This document shows positions 1 to 9,130 of a stretch of DNA of 64,000 nt, one piece after another (position 1 is the first letter of the stretch; every line of letters starts with the position of its first letter). The notes below the pieces were generated by a model. It saw only the letters and a program-made list of their open reading frames with translations. It was not told the origin of the DNA and made no database searches. Source of the stretch: Candidatus Methylomirabilis sp. (GTDB lineage Bacteria; Muiribacteriota; Ozemobacteria; Ozemobacterales; Ozemobacteraceae); contig DYKG01000001.1 in the NCBI GenBank assembly GCA_020722725.1, positions 151,106 to 215,105 of the forward strand. The letters are read 5' to 3'. A program made the translations under genes and the position numbers.

Positions 1-129
1 TTCAATGGCAAACGCGGTGTCGCTTTCGCGGTTAATGAACCGGTCTATGGCAATTGCTGAAGTTTCCAGGGCAACAATCGCCAGCAGGATGAGGACTGAG
101 TAGTGCCTTGCTCTAAGATTATTCCACAC
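1..129 (-). CDS. Membrane-anchored protein, N-terminal fragment (runs off left edge)
   Basis: Minus-strand reading from a GTG at 129 with AAGGAG upstream gives VWNNLRARHYSVLILLAIVALETSAIAIDRFINRESDTAFAIE, open to the window edge; one TM helix. Confidence 0.5.
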   Translation of the reverse strand, partial: MWNNLRARHYSVLILLAIVALETSAIAIDRFINRESDTAFAIE

Positions 130-364
130 ATTGCGCTCCTTGCATTCTTGTCGGTCGTTTTTATGCATTGAAGGAAAAATCATCCATGATCTTTCGCATT
201 CATTCCGTAGTAAGTAAATCGACAACTTTGGTTGCGCTATTTAGCGTAAAATTTACAAAAAGAAAAAAAATAGATGTTTGAAGGAATGCCGACAATGTGA
301 TATTGTTTGAACTTGAGCTGCACTACAGCTGCATAAAGACCCATATTTCTCTGGAGAAAGAGCC

Positions 365-820
365 GTGAGTAAGAAACCTCCCGAATTGACCTGGCAGGAT
401 AAGGCCATTCTTATAGCCATTCCCATCGTGGTGTTTACCATTTTCATTCTGGCAAACTATTTTAGCCAGGATTTGACGGTAAATGGAGCTTTTGATCAGC
501 AGTTGCCCAAGGTTCAGGTGCGTGATGGCGGAAACATTGTTAAGGTTTATCCTCAGGTTGCCACCGATACGCTCAGCTGCCGGGTTAAAAGCCGTGATAG
601 CAATTTAGAATATGATTTTGATTACAAAATCACCGGTTCAGAAACCATTCGTTTCGAACTTGGCCGATTGGTGCAGTTTTTTGGCGAATACACCTATTCT
701 CCCCAGGGTGGCAAAGTGGTTGCGCCCTTCAAGGGAAAATCAGGCCGCATGACCGGCTGGGCGATCTACGAAAGCCATCGCTATACACCAAAAGAAGAGG
801 CCGACGGCCCCGGTCTGTAA
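365..820 (+). CDS. Hypothetical protein with one N-terminal TM helix
   Basis: 151-aa ORF with TM segment AILIAIPIVVFTIFILANYF; converges on rlpA. Confidence 0.7.
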   Translation: MSKKPPELTWQDKAILIAIPIVVFTIFILANYFSQDLTVNGAFDQQLPKVQVRDGGNIVKVYPQVATDTLSCRVKSRDSNLEYDFDYKITGSETIRFELGRLVQFFGEYTYSPQGGKVVAPFKGKSGRMTGWAIYESHRYTPKEEADGPGL

Positions 821-823
821 AAG

Positions 824-1225
824 TCAGGGAACAATTTTCAGGCTGACCTGCGCCAACCCGGCAATCTTCATTCCCAGCTCGTCTGCAGCCCTTTCGGAAA
901 GATCAATGATTCTTCCCTCGACGAAGGGGCCGCGGTCGTTAATTTTTACCGTTACCTGCCTGCCATTTTCCAGATTGGTTACTTCGACTTTCGTCTGAAA
1001 AGCCAGTTCACGATGGGCAGCCGTCATGGCATTACGATCAAAAATCTCGCCCGAAGCGGTTTGTCGCCCATGATACTCAGCTCCGTACCAGGATGCCAGA
1101 CCGGTTTGAAAGGTTCCTGCCGGCGCATTAACGCCATTGTCACCAGAGTCTGAAGAGCTGCCGCAGCCGGTCAGAAAGAACGACAAAAAGAATAAGAAAA
1201 TTAGTAAAATTGGTTTTTTCATAAC
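824..1225 (-). CDS. rlpA: RlpA-like septal ring lipoprotein (double-psi beta-barrel)
   Basis: Motifs GLASWYGAEYHGRQTASGEIFD, MTAAHRELAF and VKINDRGPFVEGRIIDLS; lipobox LTGC. Start taken at MKKPILLIFL; the ORF track extends to 1288. Confidence 0.88.
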   Translation of the reverse strand, partial: VMKKPILLIFLFFLSFFLTGCGSSSDSGDNGVNAPAGTFQTGLASWYGAEYHGRQTASGEIFDRNAMTAAHRELAFQTKVEVTNLENGRQVTVKINDRGPFVEGRIIDLSERAADELGMKIAGLAQVSLKIVP

Positions 1226-1308
1226 TCCGGCTCTATCGGCAAAAAAACTGGTTTGCTTAATCAACCCCGGTATTCGCATAAGAATCAATTTGCAAAAAGA
1301 CGTTAAAG

Positions 1309-1327
1309 GTATTACAATTTGTAATAC
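1309..1327. promoter_or_regulatory. Palindromic operator candidate for the toxin-antitoxin operon
   Basis: GTATTACAA-T-TTGTAATAC, perfect 9-bp arms around one base, 13 nt upstream of the antitoxin ATG (1341). Confidence 0.65.
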
Positions 1328-1340
1328 AAGAGGTGTGAGA

Positions 1341-1598
1341 ATGTTAACTCTAAGATTAAGTTCAGAAATGGAAGAAAAGCTGAATAACCTTGCTGAAATG
1401 CTTGGTATCCCGAAATCCGAAATTGTCAGAAAAAGCCTGAAGGCTTATCTCAAACAATTGGAACAAAGCAATGCCTGGGCTGCTGGCAAATCTCTTTTTG
1501 GTAAATATTCCAGTGGTAAGTCCAACTTGTCTGAAGATCGCAAAGCCATTTTGAAGCAAAAACTCCAGGATAAAAGAAATGCAAAAAATTCTTATTGA
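1341..1598 (+). CDS. Ribbon-helix-helix antitoxin (CopG/VapB-like)
   Basis: MLTLRLSSEMEEKLNNLAEMLGIPKSEIVRKSLKAYLKQLEQ is a typical RHH N-terminus; internal start chosen, with AAGAGGTG upstream. Confidence 0.8.
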   Translation: MLTLRLSSEMEEKLNNLAEMLGIPKSEIVRKSLKAYLKQLEQSNAWAAGKSLFGKYSSGKSNLSEDRKAILKQKLQDKRNAKNSY

Positions 1599-1989
1599 TT
1601 CGGGTCCGTTGATTGCCTTATTTGATGCTGATGACAAACATCATAAAAAAGCAGTGGGCTTTATCAAAGGAAACAGGTTGCCCCTGGTTACAACATTGGC
1701 TTCACTCACCGAAACCCTTCATTTGCTTGATTTCAATCGCAATGCACAAATAGATTTTCTTGACTGGATCAGCAAAGGCGCCATAGAGGTTCATAATATA
1801 GATATTACCGCTTTTAACCGTCTTAGAGACCTCACGATCAAATACAAAGATCTTCCCATGGATTTTGCAGATGCTTGTCTCGTTTACCTGGCTGAAGAAT
1901 TGAATATCACTAAGATCGCAACGGTAGACCGTGATTTCTCGATCTATCGAATAAAAAACAAGAAAAAGTTTGAGCTGGCCTTGTCCTGA
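1579..1989 (+). CDS. PIN-domain toxin (VapC-like)
   Basis: LIDSGPLIALFDADDKHH, ASLTETLHLL, MDFADACLVYLAEE, IATVDRDFSIY: conserved acidic PIN residues; overlaps the antitoxin by 20 nt. Confidence 0.85.
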   Translation: MQKILIDSGPLIALFDADDKHHKKAVGFIKGNRLPLVTTLASLTETLHLLDFNRNAQIDFLDWISKGAIEVHNIDITAFNRLRDLTIKYKDLPMDFADACLVYLAEELNITKIATVDRDFSIYRIKNKKKFELALS

Positions 1990-2086
1990 TTCAGGAAGAT
2001 TTTGCATGTTCCAAGGCAGATAAATACATCAATCTGATGCAAAATTTGCCGGGTTAATTTTATCCGGGATGATGGCTGTAATTCCG

Positions 2087-2115
2087 TTGACAAAAAAATG
2101 GGCATTAAGTAAGAT
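2087..2115 (+). promoter_or_regulatory. Putative sigma70 promoter for the HAMP protein
   Basis: TTGACA (2087-2092), 17-nt spacer, TAAGAT (2110-2115). Confidence 0.5.
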
Positions 2116-2153
2116 ACTAGATAAAACGATTTCTGCCTGCAGGAGGCTTTGCT

Positions 2154-2780
2154 TTGAGTCAGCGAAAGAACTATTTCATCTCGAAAGGTATGCAGAGTAA
2201 GTTCGCCGGAACTATTCTGCTGTTGGCTTTTCTCGTGGCAGTCATAACTGCCTGTAACATCTATGTGCTTGGCTCATTTTTTGTTTCAACCAAGACCACG
2301 CTGGTTGAAGCAAGAGGCGTTACCAATATCATGCAGCATTTTTTCACGGAATTCTGGCCGCGTCTGCTGATGCTGATTTTTGTGAACGTGATCATTATTT
2401 TTATCGTCAGTATAATGTATTCACACCAGACTGCTGGTCCGGCTTACAAGCTTGAAATGAGTATCAAGCGTATAACCGAGGGTGATCTTACCTTTGAAGT
2501 CAGTCTCAGACGCAATGATAATCTCAAAGAACTGGCTGCGGCACTGAACGAACTTCTGAAAAAATTCAGAAACACCCTGGCAAAAGCCAAAACTCTGAGT
2601 GTTGACCTTTCTGCCAAGCTTTCAGGCCTGGAATCGGACGCACAGTTCAAGAAACTGGCTGAAAGCTCAGCCGAACTCACCAGTTTGATCAATCAGTTTA
2701 AAATTGAAGGCTCAACCGACAGCAAACCGGTTGACGGCATCGATATCGAGCTCGATGAAGAAGATTCTGAAAAAGTCTGA
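2154..2780 (+). CDS. Two-TM HAMP-domain protein without an output domain
   Basis: TTG start with AGGAGG at 2141; two TM helices, then HAMP-like AGPAYKLEMSIKRITEGDLTFEVSLRRNDNLKELAAALNELL. Confidence 0.75.
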   Translation: MSQRKNYFISKGMQSKFAGTILLLAFLVAVITACNIYVLGSFFVSTKTTLVEARGVTNIMQHFFTEFWPRLLMLIFVNVIIIFIVSIMYSHQTAGPAYKLEMSIKRITEGDLTFEVSLRRNDNLKELAAALNELLKKFRNTLAKAKTLSVDLSAKLSGLESDAQFKKLAESSAELTSLINQFKIEGSTDSKPVDGIDIELDEEDSEKV

Positions 2781-2790
2781 TTTGTTTCAG

Positions 2791-2857
2791 ACGGGCATTT
2801 CTGCAGGCTAAATGACCGTCTTTTGTCGGTGGATGAGCCTGGCGAACCAACAAAAGC
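2791..2857. repeat. Dispersed repeat, copy A
   Basis: ACGGGCATTTCTGCAGGCTAAATGACCGTCTTTTGTCGGT matches 15010..14971 (minus) at 34/40 by eye; a TTTTGTCGGT/ACCAACAAAA stem follows. Confidence 0.55.
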
Positions 2858-2910
2858 GAAAAAACAATCAAAAATTTTTAACGCTTTGAACAAAAAATCC
2901 GTTTAAAATG

Positions 2911-2940
2911 AAAACCCCCGCAGAATTTGCGGGGGGTTTT
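2911..2940. terminator. Bidirectional intrinsic terminator between convergent genes
   Basis: AAAACCCCCGCA-GAATT-TGCGGGGGGTTTT. Confidence 0.9.
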
Positions 2941-2960
2941 GGCTTTATTCGAAGCTGGTT

Positions 2961-3797
2961 TTATTCTGCCATCAGTGCTTCTTTTATGCGACTGAGGCGC
3001 CCGCGTAGTCTGAGAATGGCCTTGGTGTGCAGTTGCGAAACACGTGAGTCCGATACTCCCAGGATCTTGCCAATTTCTTTTGAAGTCAGCTCTTCATAGT
3101 AGTAAAGGGTAATTACCATGCGCTCGCGGTCTGAGAGCTTGGAGATGGCATCGGCAAGAATTTTCCTGGCTTCGGTTTCTTCAATTTTGAGCTGCGGATT
3201 GTCACTTTTCTGGTCTTCGACGAAATCGAAGCGGGAAGAGCCTTCTTCATCGTCGTAAAAAATTTCGTCGAGCGAAAGCAGCAGAGACTTTTTGGTTTCG
3301 TCGAACAGCTTGTGCAGTTCAGAAATATCGATATTCAGATATTCGGCGATTTCTTCGTCTTTGGCATCGCGGCCCAGTTTGCCTTCAAGCTTGGCGTAGG
3401 CTTTTTCCAGCTTGCGGGCTTTCTGGCGAACCGATCTGGGAGTCCAGTCGAGACCGCGCAATTCATCGAAGATGGCGCCCCTGATTCGGGTTTTTGCGTA
3501 GGTTTTAAATTTTATATTTCTCTCGGTGTCATATTTGTCGATTGCATCGATCAGGCCAAGAATGCCGTAGCTTACCAGGTCGTCAAATTCAACGTTGCTG
3601 GGAAGATTTACCGCTATGCGTCCGGCAACATATTTGACGAACGAGGCATATTTCATGATCAATGCGTCTTTGATGCGCTGATCATGACTGGTTCTATATA
3701 GTTCCCAGAGTTTCTGATCCTCTTCGTCCTGAAGACGATTTTTCAGCTTGGGATCGGTAATTTCCTGATCTTTGCCTACCAGAAGTTCTTTGTTCAC
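2961..3797 (-). CDS. fliA: FliA/WhiG-family sigma factor
   Basis: Sigma regions: MKYASFVKYVAGRIAVNLPSNVEFDDLVSYGILGLIDAIDKYD, FKTYAKTRIRGAIFDELRGLDWTPRSVRQKAR, region 4 LTSKEIGKILGVSDSRVSQLHTKAILRLR. Confidence 0.92.
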   Translation of the reverse strand: MNKELLVGKDQEITDPKLKNRLQDEEDQKLWELYRTSHDQRIKDALIMKYASFVKYVAGRIAVNLPSNVEFDDLVSYGILGLIDAIDKYDTERNIKFKTYAKTRIRGAIFDELRGLDWTPRSVRQKARKLEKAYAKLEGKLGRDAKDEEIAEYLNIDISELHKLFDETKKSLLLSLDEIFYDDEEGSSRFDFVEDQKSDNPQLKIEETEARKILADAISKLSDRERMVITLYYYEELTSKEIGKILGVSDSRVSQLHTKAILRLRGRLSRIKEALMAE

Positions 3798-4198
3798 TTC
3801 ATCCCTCCGTGTTTGGCTGCCTTGTGAGACTCCTGATCCATTCCCAGGATATCTGAGACTGGAGTCGGCTCATCGGTAGGGGTGCCAAATGTTTCGTATC
3901 TGCCACTTGAATTATCATCATCGTCAAGAAGGTCGCCCAGTTCGGCTTTGAGCTGTTCGTCTTCAAGAAGAAGTTCCTCTTTGAGTTTTTCCGTTTCTTT
4001 TTCGGTGGTAACCGGCATCAGCACCACTTCAAGAAAGCTGCCGAGAATTGTGCCGAGCATTCCGAAAATAAAGAAAATGACCAGTCCGCGAAAAATGATG
4101 GTGGTTGCCCCCACTTCAGCCATTACCGCCAGGAGCATCACTACCGAGGTAATGCTGACTGCGAGAAAGAGGCCCATTAAAAGTGAGAGTCTTGACAT
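3794..4198 (-). CDS. Hypothetical two-TM membrane protein
   Basis: 134-aa ORF between cheD and fliA; 4-nt overlap with fliA. Confidence 0.75.
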   Translation of the reverse strand: MSRLSLLMGLFLAVSITSVVMLLAVMAEVGATTIIFRGLVIFFIFGMLGTILGSFLEVVLMPVTTEKETEKLKEELLLEDEQLKAELGDLLDDDDNSSGRYETFGTPTDEPTPVSDILGMDQESHKAAKHGGMK

Positions 4199-4201
4199 TG
4201 T

Positions 4202-4687
4202 TTACAGTTCCTTGGTTTCCTGCCCGAGAATGGAGAGCTTTACCAGACCTGAGTCAAGATCGAATTCTACTGATCTTCCTCTGTTGCCGCCGGTGTCTTC
4301 GGCCTCGATCGGAATCTGGAGTATTGAAAGGGCTTTTTTTACGGCTTCGACGTTATCTCTGCCGATGTTACTGGAAAAATCTTCGGTTGGTGGGAACATT
4401 TCAGCGCCGCCGACGAGTTTGGCGACGAGCTTGCTTTTCAATGCGCCTTCTTCGCCCATTTTATTAAAGAGCAACGGAACGGCAGTGTCGGCAAATTTTG
4501 CCGGGTTGAGCTTTTCTTTGTCGATACCCGACGAGTCAGGCAGCATAACGTGTGAAAAGCCGCCAATCTTGTTCTTTTTGTCATACATGGCAATGATTAC
4601 GCAGGAACCAATGCCATAAACAACCAGGCTGGCGGGGTGTCTGGCAATCTTCAATTCGCCCATTCCTACCGGGATATAGTCTGACAT
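4202..4687 (-). CDS. cheD: Chemoreceptor glutamine deamidase CheD
   Basis: GIGSCVIIAMYDKKNKIGGFSHVMLPDS and KLVGGAEMFP motifs; adjacent to cheC. Confidence 0.92.
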   Translation of the reverse strand: MSDYIPVGMGELKIARHPASLVVYGIGSCVIIAMYDKKNKIGGFSHVMLPDSSGIDKEKLNPAKFADTAVPLLFNKMGEEGALKSKLVAKLVGGAEMFPPTEDFSSNIGRDNVEAVKKALSILQIPIEAEDTGGNRGRSVEFDLDSGLVKLSILGQETKEL

Positions 4688-4690
4688 CAG

Positions 4691-5308
4691 CTAAGCAACT
4701 CCGATGGATTTAAGTAGTTTTTTCAATGAATCCGGGTCGGGCAGAAGAAAAATATGAATTCGCAGGTCTTCTTCGGCTTCGATGAACGAAGTTTCGATCA
4801 TCAGCACCTTGTCGCTCACCGCTACCATATCGGCAACCACATAATTGATCAGCGAACCCGACAGATCATAGGCCATCGAGGGCAGAGAGTTCAACATCGG
4901 GGTCTGAGTAAGAGTCGAAATGGCGTTGAGAAAAGCGCCGGCAAGAATGTTGCCGACTTCCCGCATGCATGAGCTTTCCATTTCGCCCATGTCCAATGGA
5001 GAATCAATTTCACAGCCGGGAATAAGGGTGTGCAACAGCCTCAATGACGTGTGTTCAGGGATCAGAAGCAGAAACCTGCCTGAAATCTCACCCATAACCT
5101 TGAGAAAAATTCCCATGACTGATTGTGCCGGGCCACCGACCAGATCAGGAATTTCTTTGAAATCCAGGATCTTGGCTGAAGGTACGGCCATGTCAATTTT
5201 ACGGTTCAAAAACTGAGCCAGAGCACTGGCGGCATTTCCTGAACCGATGTTACCGATTTCGCGCAGTGCATCAAGCTGTGTTCTGGTTAAAGTCGTGACG
5301 TCTTCCAT
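4691..5308 (-). CDS. cheC: Chemotaxis phosphatase CheC
   Basis: LDALREIGNIGSGNAASALAQFLNRKIDM and second motif EMESSCMREVGNILAGAFLNAIS. Confidence 0.92.
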   Translation of the reverse strand: MEDVTTLTRTQLDALREIGNIGSGNAASALAQFLNRKIDMAVPSAKILDFKEIPDLVGGPAQSVMGIFLKVMGEISGRFLLLIPEHTSLRLLHTLIPGCEIDSPLDMGEMESSCMREVGNILAGAFLNAISTLTQTPMLNSLPSMAYDLSGSLINYVVADMVAVSDKVLMIETSFIEAEEDLRIHIFLLPDPDSLKKLLKSIGVA

Positions 5309-5374
5309 TCATAACCTCTGGCAGATACAATTCAAGGCCATTATAAAGTAGGTGCCTGTAGATTGCAAGAGTTG

Positions 5375-5983
5375 TCAGTTTTTTTCGGGGTTTTCGTCAG
5401 AATTGCCAAAATCAATACCATTAAAACTTGTCATGGCCTTGTTTCCCATGCCCATCATCCATAGAGCGGCAAGCTCATGAATTGCCAGGTTGATCCTGGA
5501 AAAGATTTCTTTTTCCTCAATACTTATGGTTCCCAGAACATGATCCACCAGCTGAGCATGGGGGGGCTGGCCTGGATCGACCGGCAGACCGACACCGATG
5601 CGCAACCGCCAGAATCCTTTGCCAATGTGGTTAATGATCGATTTCAGCCCGTTATGCCCGCCATCGCTGCCAGAAGCTCGCAGCCGAATTCTGCCGACCG
5701 GAAGATTGATATCGTCGGTAATCACCAGCAGTTCCTCAGGCTGTATTCCGCTGTCGATAAAAAAATCCGAAATAGCTTCGCCGGAAAGATTCATGTAGGT
5801 TTGCGGTTTAAGCAGAAGATGCTGCTGACCATGAAACTGCAATCGGCCAAATATGGAATTGTGCGCCTTTTCATTTAACTGGCAGTGAAACTTGGCGGCA
5901 ATCGCTTCAACTGCCCAAAAACCCGCATTATGGCGGGTTTCGGCATATTCCGGGCCTGGGTTTCCTAGTCCTGCTATTATCAT
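5375..5983 (-). CDS. pth: Peptidyl-tRNA hydrolase
   Basis: MIIAGLGNPGPEYAETRHNAGFWAV, LLKPQTYMNLSGEAI, ITDDINLPVGRIRLRASGSDGGHNGLKSI. Confidence 0.96.
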   Translation of the reverse strand: MIIAGLGNPGPEYAETRHNAGFWAVEAIAAKFHCQLNEKAHNSIFGRLQFHGQQHLLLKPQTYMNLSGEAISDFFIDSGIQPEELLVITDDINLPVGRIRLRASGSDGGHNGLKSIINHIGKGFWRLRIGVGLPVDPGQPPHAQLVDHVLGTISIEEKEIFSRINLAIHELAALWMMGMGNKAMTSFNGIDFGNSDENPEKN

Positions 5984-6056
5984 AATGGATGATTTTTACC
6001 AGACATGTTGCGATAAGTCAACGAAATCATTGCACCGATGCCGCTTGGCGAAAGAT

Positions 6057-6086
6057 TTGACATCGGCAGTGGTTGCCGGGTATAAT
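6057..6086 (+). promoter_or_regulatory. Consensus sigma70 promoter for gpmI-gmk
   Basis: TTGACA (6057-6062), 18-nt spacer, TATAAT (6081-6086). Confidence 0.75.
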
Positions 6087-6137
6087 CCGCAAAACCCGGA
6101 GGTCGCTATCCTCAAATTTTCAAGGTTTTAACAAAAT

Positions 6138-7676
6138 ATGGAACTAAAAACTAAAGTTCTTCTGATTATTCTTGACGGTTTCGGTATTTCAGACAAGGTT
6201 GATGGTAATGCCATCGCTTCTGCCAATCCTGAATTTATCAACAAACTTTTTCAGGAGCGGCCATGCACCAGACTGGCAGCTTCAGGGCTGAGCGTTGGTC
6301 TGCCCGAAGGCCAGATGGGAAACTCGGAAGTCGGCCATCTTAACATTGGTGCCGGCCGTGTCGTTTACCAGGACATCACTAGAATCAACTGCTCGATCGA
6401 AGATGGTTCCTTTTTTGAAAATGGAACGATGAATGGCCTGATTGATCGGGTCAAAGCCGACAATAAGGCTCTGCATCTCTATGGTCTGGTATCTGACGGC
6501 GGTGTTCACAGCCATATAAACCACATTTCAGCCATATTGAAGCTTGCCGCCAAAAAGGGGCTGAAAAAAGTATTCATTCATGCCTTTACCGATGGCCGCG
6601 ACACATCGCCAACCAGTGGCGTTCATTTCATTCGTGAGCTGGTTGCAGAAACCGAAAAAATCGGAGTCGGGAAGATCGCAACAATTTCTGGTCGTTACTA
6701 CGCAATGGATCGCGATAACCGCTGGGATCGCGTGGAAAAAGCTTATCTGGCTCTGGTTCATGGTGTCGGCAATCGTGCGGTTGACCCGGTCGTAGCCATG
6801 GAAGCCTCTTACAAGGTCAATGTAACTGACGAATTTGTCGTGCCTGTGGTGATCGAAGAAAACGCACAGCCGGTAGCAACCATCGATGATGGCGATGCGA
6901 TTCTGGCCTTCAACTTCAGAGCCGACCGCATGCGCCAGATCTCAAAAGTTTTCACTGATCCGGGTTTTGATCTGTTCAAGCGCAAGGACATGAAAGTTCA
7001 CTACGCCAGTTTTACCAGATATTCGGCTGAATTTGATTTTCCTGTTGCCTTTCCGCCGCAGACACTTGAAGACGTGCTCGGTGAGGTTCTTTCACGTAAT
7101 CAGATCGCCCAGCTGCGTTTGGCTGAAACGGAAAAATACGCCCACGTTACCTACTTTACCAATGGTGGCAATGAAGCGCCATTCCCATTGGAAGACCGAC
7201 ACATGATACCTTCGCCGAAGGTTAAAACCTATGATTTAAAGCCGGAAATGGCAGCTTTCGAAGTTTGCGAATTTCTTGTCGAAAAAATCAGGGCGCAGAA
7301 ATACCCATTTATTATGGTTAACTTTGCCAATTGTGATATGGTCGGTCATACCGGTATCATGGAAGCAGCGGTTAAAGCGGTTAATACCGTTGACTGTGTT
7401 CTTTCAAAAGCGATTCCGGTAGCCTACGAACATGGTTATGACTGTATCATCACTGCTGATCACGGCAATGCCGAGCAGATGGTAGATTTTGAAACCGGTG
7501 AAGCTTTCACTGAACATACGATTAACCCGGTTCCCTTCTGCCTGCTGTCAAGAAATACCTGCGAACTGAAATCGGAGGGTAAGCTTTGCGATATCGCGCC
7601 AACTGTTCTTGATCTGATGAACATTTCCCAGCCCGCGGCCATGACCGGTCAATCATTGATCTGCCGAAAAAAATAA
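6138..7676 (+). CDS. gpmI: 2,3-bisphosphoglycerate-independent phosphoglycerate mutase
   Basis: LLIILDGFGIS, GQMGNSEVGHLNIGAGRVVYQDITRI, HAFTDGRDTSPTSG, TADHGNAEQM. Confidence 0.97.
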   Translation: MELKTKVLLIILDGFGISDKVDGNAIASANPEFINKLFQERPCTRLAASGLSVGLPEGQMGNSEVGHLNIGAGRVVYQDITRINCSIEDGSFFENGTMNGLIDRVKADNKALHLYGLVSDGGVHSHINHISAILKLAAKKGLKKVFIHAFTDGRDTSPTSGVHFIRELVAETEKIGVGKIATISGRYYAMDRDNRWDRVEKAYLALVHGVGNRAVDPVVAMEASYKVNVTDEFVVPVVIEENAQPVATIDDGDAILAFNFRADRMRQISKVFTDPGFDLFKRKDMKVHYASFTRYSAEFDFPVAFPPQTLEDVLGEVLSRNQIAQLRLAETEKYAHVTYFTNGGNEAPFPLEDRHMIPSPKVKTYDLKPEMAAFEVCEFLVEKIRAQKYPFIMVNFANCDMVGHTGIMEAAVKAVNTVDCVLSKAIPVAYEHGYDCIITADHGNAEQMVDFETGEAFTEHTINPVPFCLLSRNTCELKSEGKLCDIAPTVLDLMNISQPAAMTGQSLICRKK

Positions 7677-7689
7677 ACATCTATATCAA

Positions 7690-8262
7690 ATGAGCAAGAC
7701 TGCCAGGGGATTTCTATTCGTTGTTTCCGGCCCATCAGGAGTGGGAAAGACAGTGTTGTGCAACGAAATCGTTAAACGCTATGCCCCGCATGTGGTTTAT
7801 TCAATTTCAGCTACGTCAAGAGCTCCCCGTGGCGGTGAAACCAATGGCCAGGAATATTATTTTTACAGCGCTGCCGAATTTAAAAAGGCGATTGAGCGTG
7901 ATGAATTTGCCGAATGGGCTTTCGTGCACGGCAATTACTACGGCACCCCCCGGCGCTTTCTCGAAGAAAATCTTGAAGCGGGAAGGCACGTAATTCTCAA
8001 TATTGATGTGCAGGGTGCGTTAAAAATTCGCGAAAATTATCCTGATGCGGTAATGGTTTTCATTGCTCCACCAACTTTTGCTGAACTTGAAAGCCGAATT
8101 CGCAAACGCAATATGGACAGCGAAGATTCCATCAAGCATCGGCTCGAAAATGCCTGCCAGGAAATGGGCTACAAAGATCAGTACCGCTATTCGATCGTCA
8201 ACGATAATCTGCCAGAAGCGATTACTGAATTGAATGAAATTTTCGTCGATTACATCGGCTGA
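7690..8262 (+). CDS. gmk: Guanylate kinase
   Basis: GFLFVVSGPSGVGKTVLCNEI, SATSRAPRGGETNGQEYYF, NIDVQGALKIRENYP. Confidence 0.96.
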   Translation: MSKTARGFLFVVSGPSGVGKTVLCNEIVKRYAPHVVYSISATSRAPRGGETNGQEYYFYSAAEFKKAIERDEFAEWAFVHGNYYGTPRRFLEENLEAGRHVILNIDVQGALKIRENYPDAVMVFIAPPTFAELESRIRKRNMDSEDSIKHRLENACQEMGYKDQYRYSIVNDNLPEAITELNEIFVDYIG

Positions 8263-8301
8263 TACAGGGCTTTTGCCGGATTTTACGGCGATTTCCGGTT
8301 C

Positions 8302-8330
8302 TTGACACATTTAGAACTGATTCTTATAAT
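8302..8330 (+). promoter_or_regulatory. Consensus sigma70 promoter for the FecR-domain gene
   Basis: TTGACA (8302-8307), 17-nt spacer, TATAAT (8325-8330); AGGAGG at 8361, ATG at 8376. Confidence 0.85.
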
Positions 8331-8375
8331 CTAAAGGAAATTCTCTAGATTACCGTCTTCAGGAGGCTATTTATA

Positions 8376-9119
8376 ATGAAACGCACCACTCTGTGCTTCC
8401 TAACTGTTTGTTTTATCCTGTTGTCATCGTTTGCCTGGGCGGCTGAAGAAGCTCAGACCCGCATGGTCAAACTCGATGCCAGTCTTGAAATAATCAGCGG
8501 ACAGGTCAAGCTGACCCGGGTTGGCAGCACCAAAACCGACATCATCAGCAATGGCGTTGAACTTTATGCGGGCGATCTGCTTGAAACCCTGCGCGAATCA
8601 AAAGCGGTGCTCAATTACACCGATGGCACCGTAATGCGCATAAAACCCCGCACTCTGGTTGAAGTTCAGCCTCTGAGCATCAAGGTTTTCAAAGGGCAGA
8701 CCTGGTACAAATTCACTAAGCGTGGTACTGAATTTCGCATCGAAACCCCGACGCTGGTCGCGGGTATTCGCGGTACCGAATTTGAAGTGGCAGTAACTTC
8801 AAGAAAAAAAGCATCGGTTTCTGTTCTTGAAGGCGCAGTTGCCGTAAAAGGCCGGGCTGGAAAGAAATCTCTGGTGCTCAAACCTGGTTTTGCAACTCAT
8901 TGTGAGCCGGGAAATGAACTGGTAGAAGCTTACAAATTCAACCTTGATAAGAAAAATGCTGAATGGAAAGCCGATGAATGGGATTGCGCCGGCTCAATAA
9001 GCGATATCAACAAGCTTTTCATCAACTACCTGAATCTAAAATACGAATATGGCGACGAAGATTCGAGAACTGCTGAAGCTCTCAAAACTCTTGAAGCAGC
9101 CAGGAAGAAAAGCAAATAA
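8376..9119 (+). CDS. Secreted FecR-domain protein
   Basis: Signal peptide; GVELYAGDLLETLRESKAVLNYTDGTVMRIKPRTLVEV ... TPTLVAGIRGTEFEVAV ... SVLEGAVAVKG. Confidence 0.85.
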   Translation: MKRTTLCFLTVCFILLSSFAWAAEEAQTRMVKLDASLEIISGQVKLTRVGSTKTDIISNGVELYAGDLLETLRESKAVLNYTDGTVMRIKPRTLVEVQPLSIKVFKGQTWYKFTKRGTEFRIETPTLVAGIRGTEFEVAVTSRKKASVSVLEGAVAVKGRAGKKSLVLKPGFATHCEPGNELVEAYKFNLDKKNAEWKADEWDCAGSISDINKLFINYLNLKYEYGDEDSRTAEALKTLEAARKKSK

Positions 9120-9130
9120 ATATTTGAAAT

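Noticed and set aside
1137-1340. N-terminal extension of the RHH antitoxin ORF
   Set aside because: 68 extra residues are antisense to rlpA and do not look protein-like; the RHH domain starts at ATG 1341 downstream of the palindrome.
1999-2045. Inverted repeat ATTTTGCAT ... ATGCAAAAT after vapC
   Set aside because: 9-bp AT-rich arms with a ~29-nt loop; too weak to call a terminator or RNA.
3882-4619. 245-aa plus-strand ORF
   Set aside because: Shadow ORF antisense to cheD and the 134-aa membrane gene; Ser/Arg-rich low-complexity translation.
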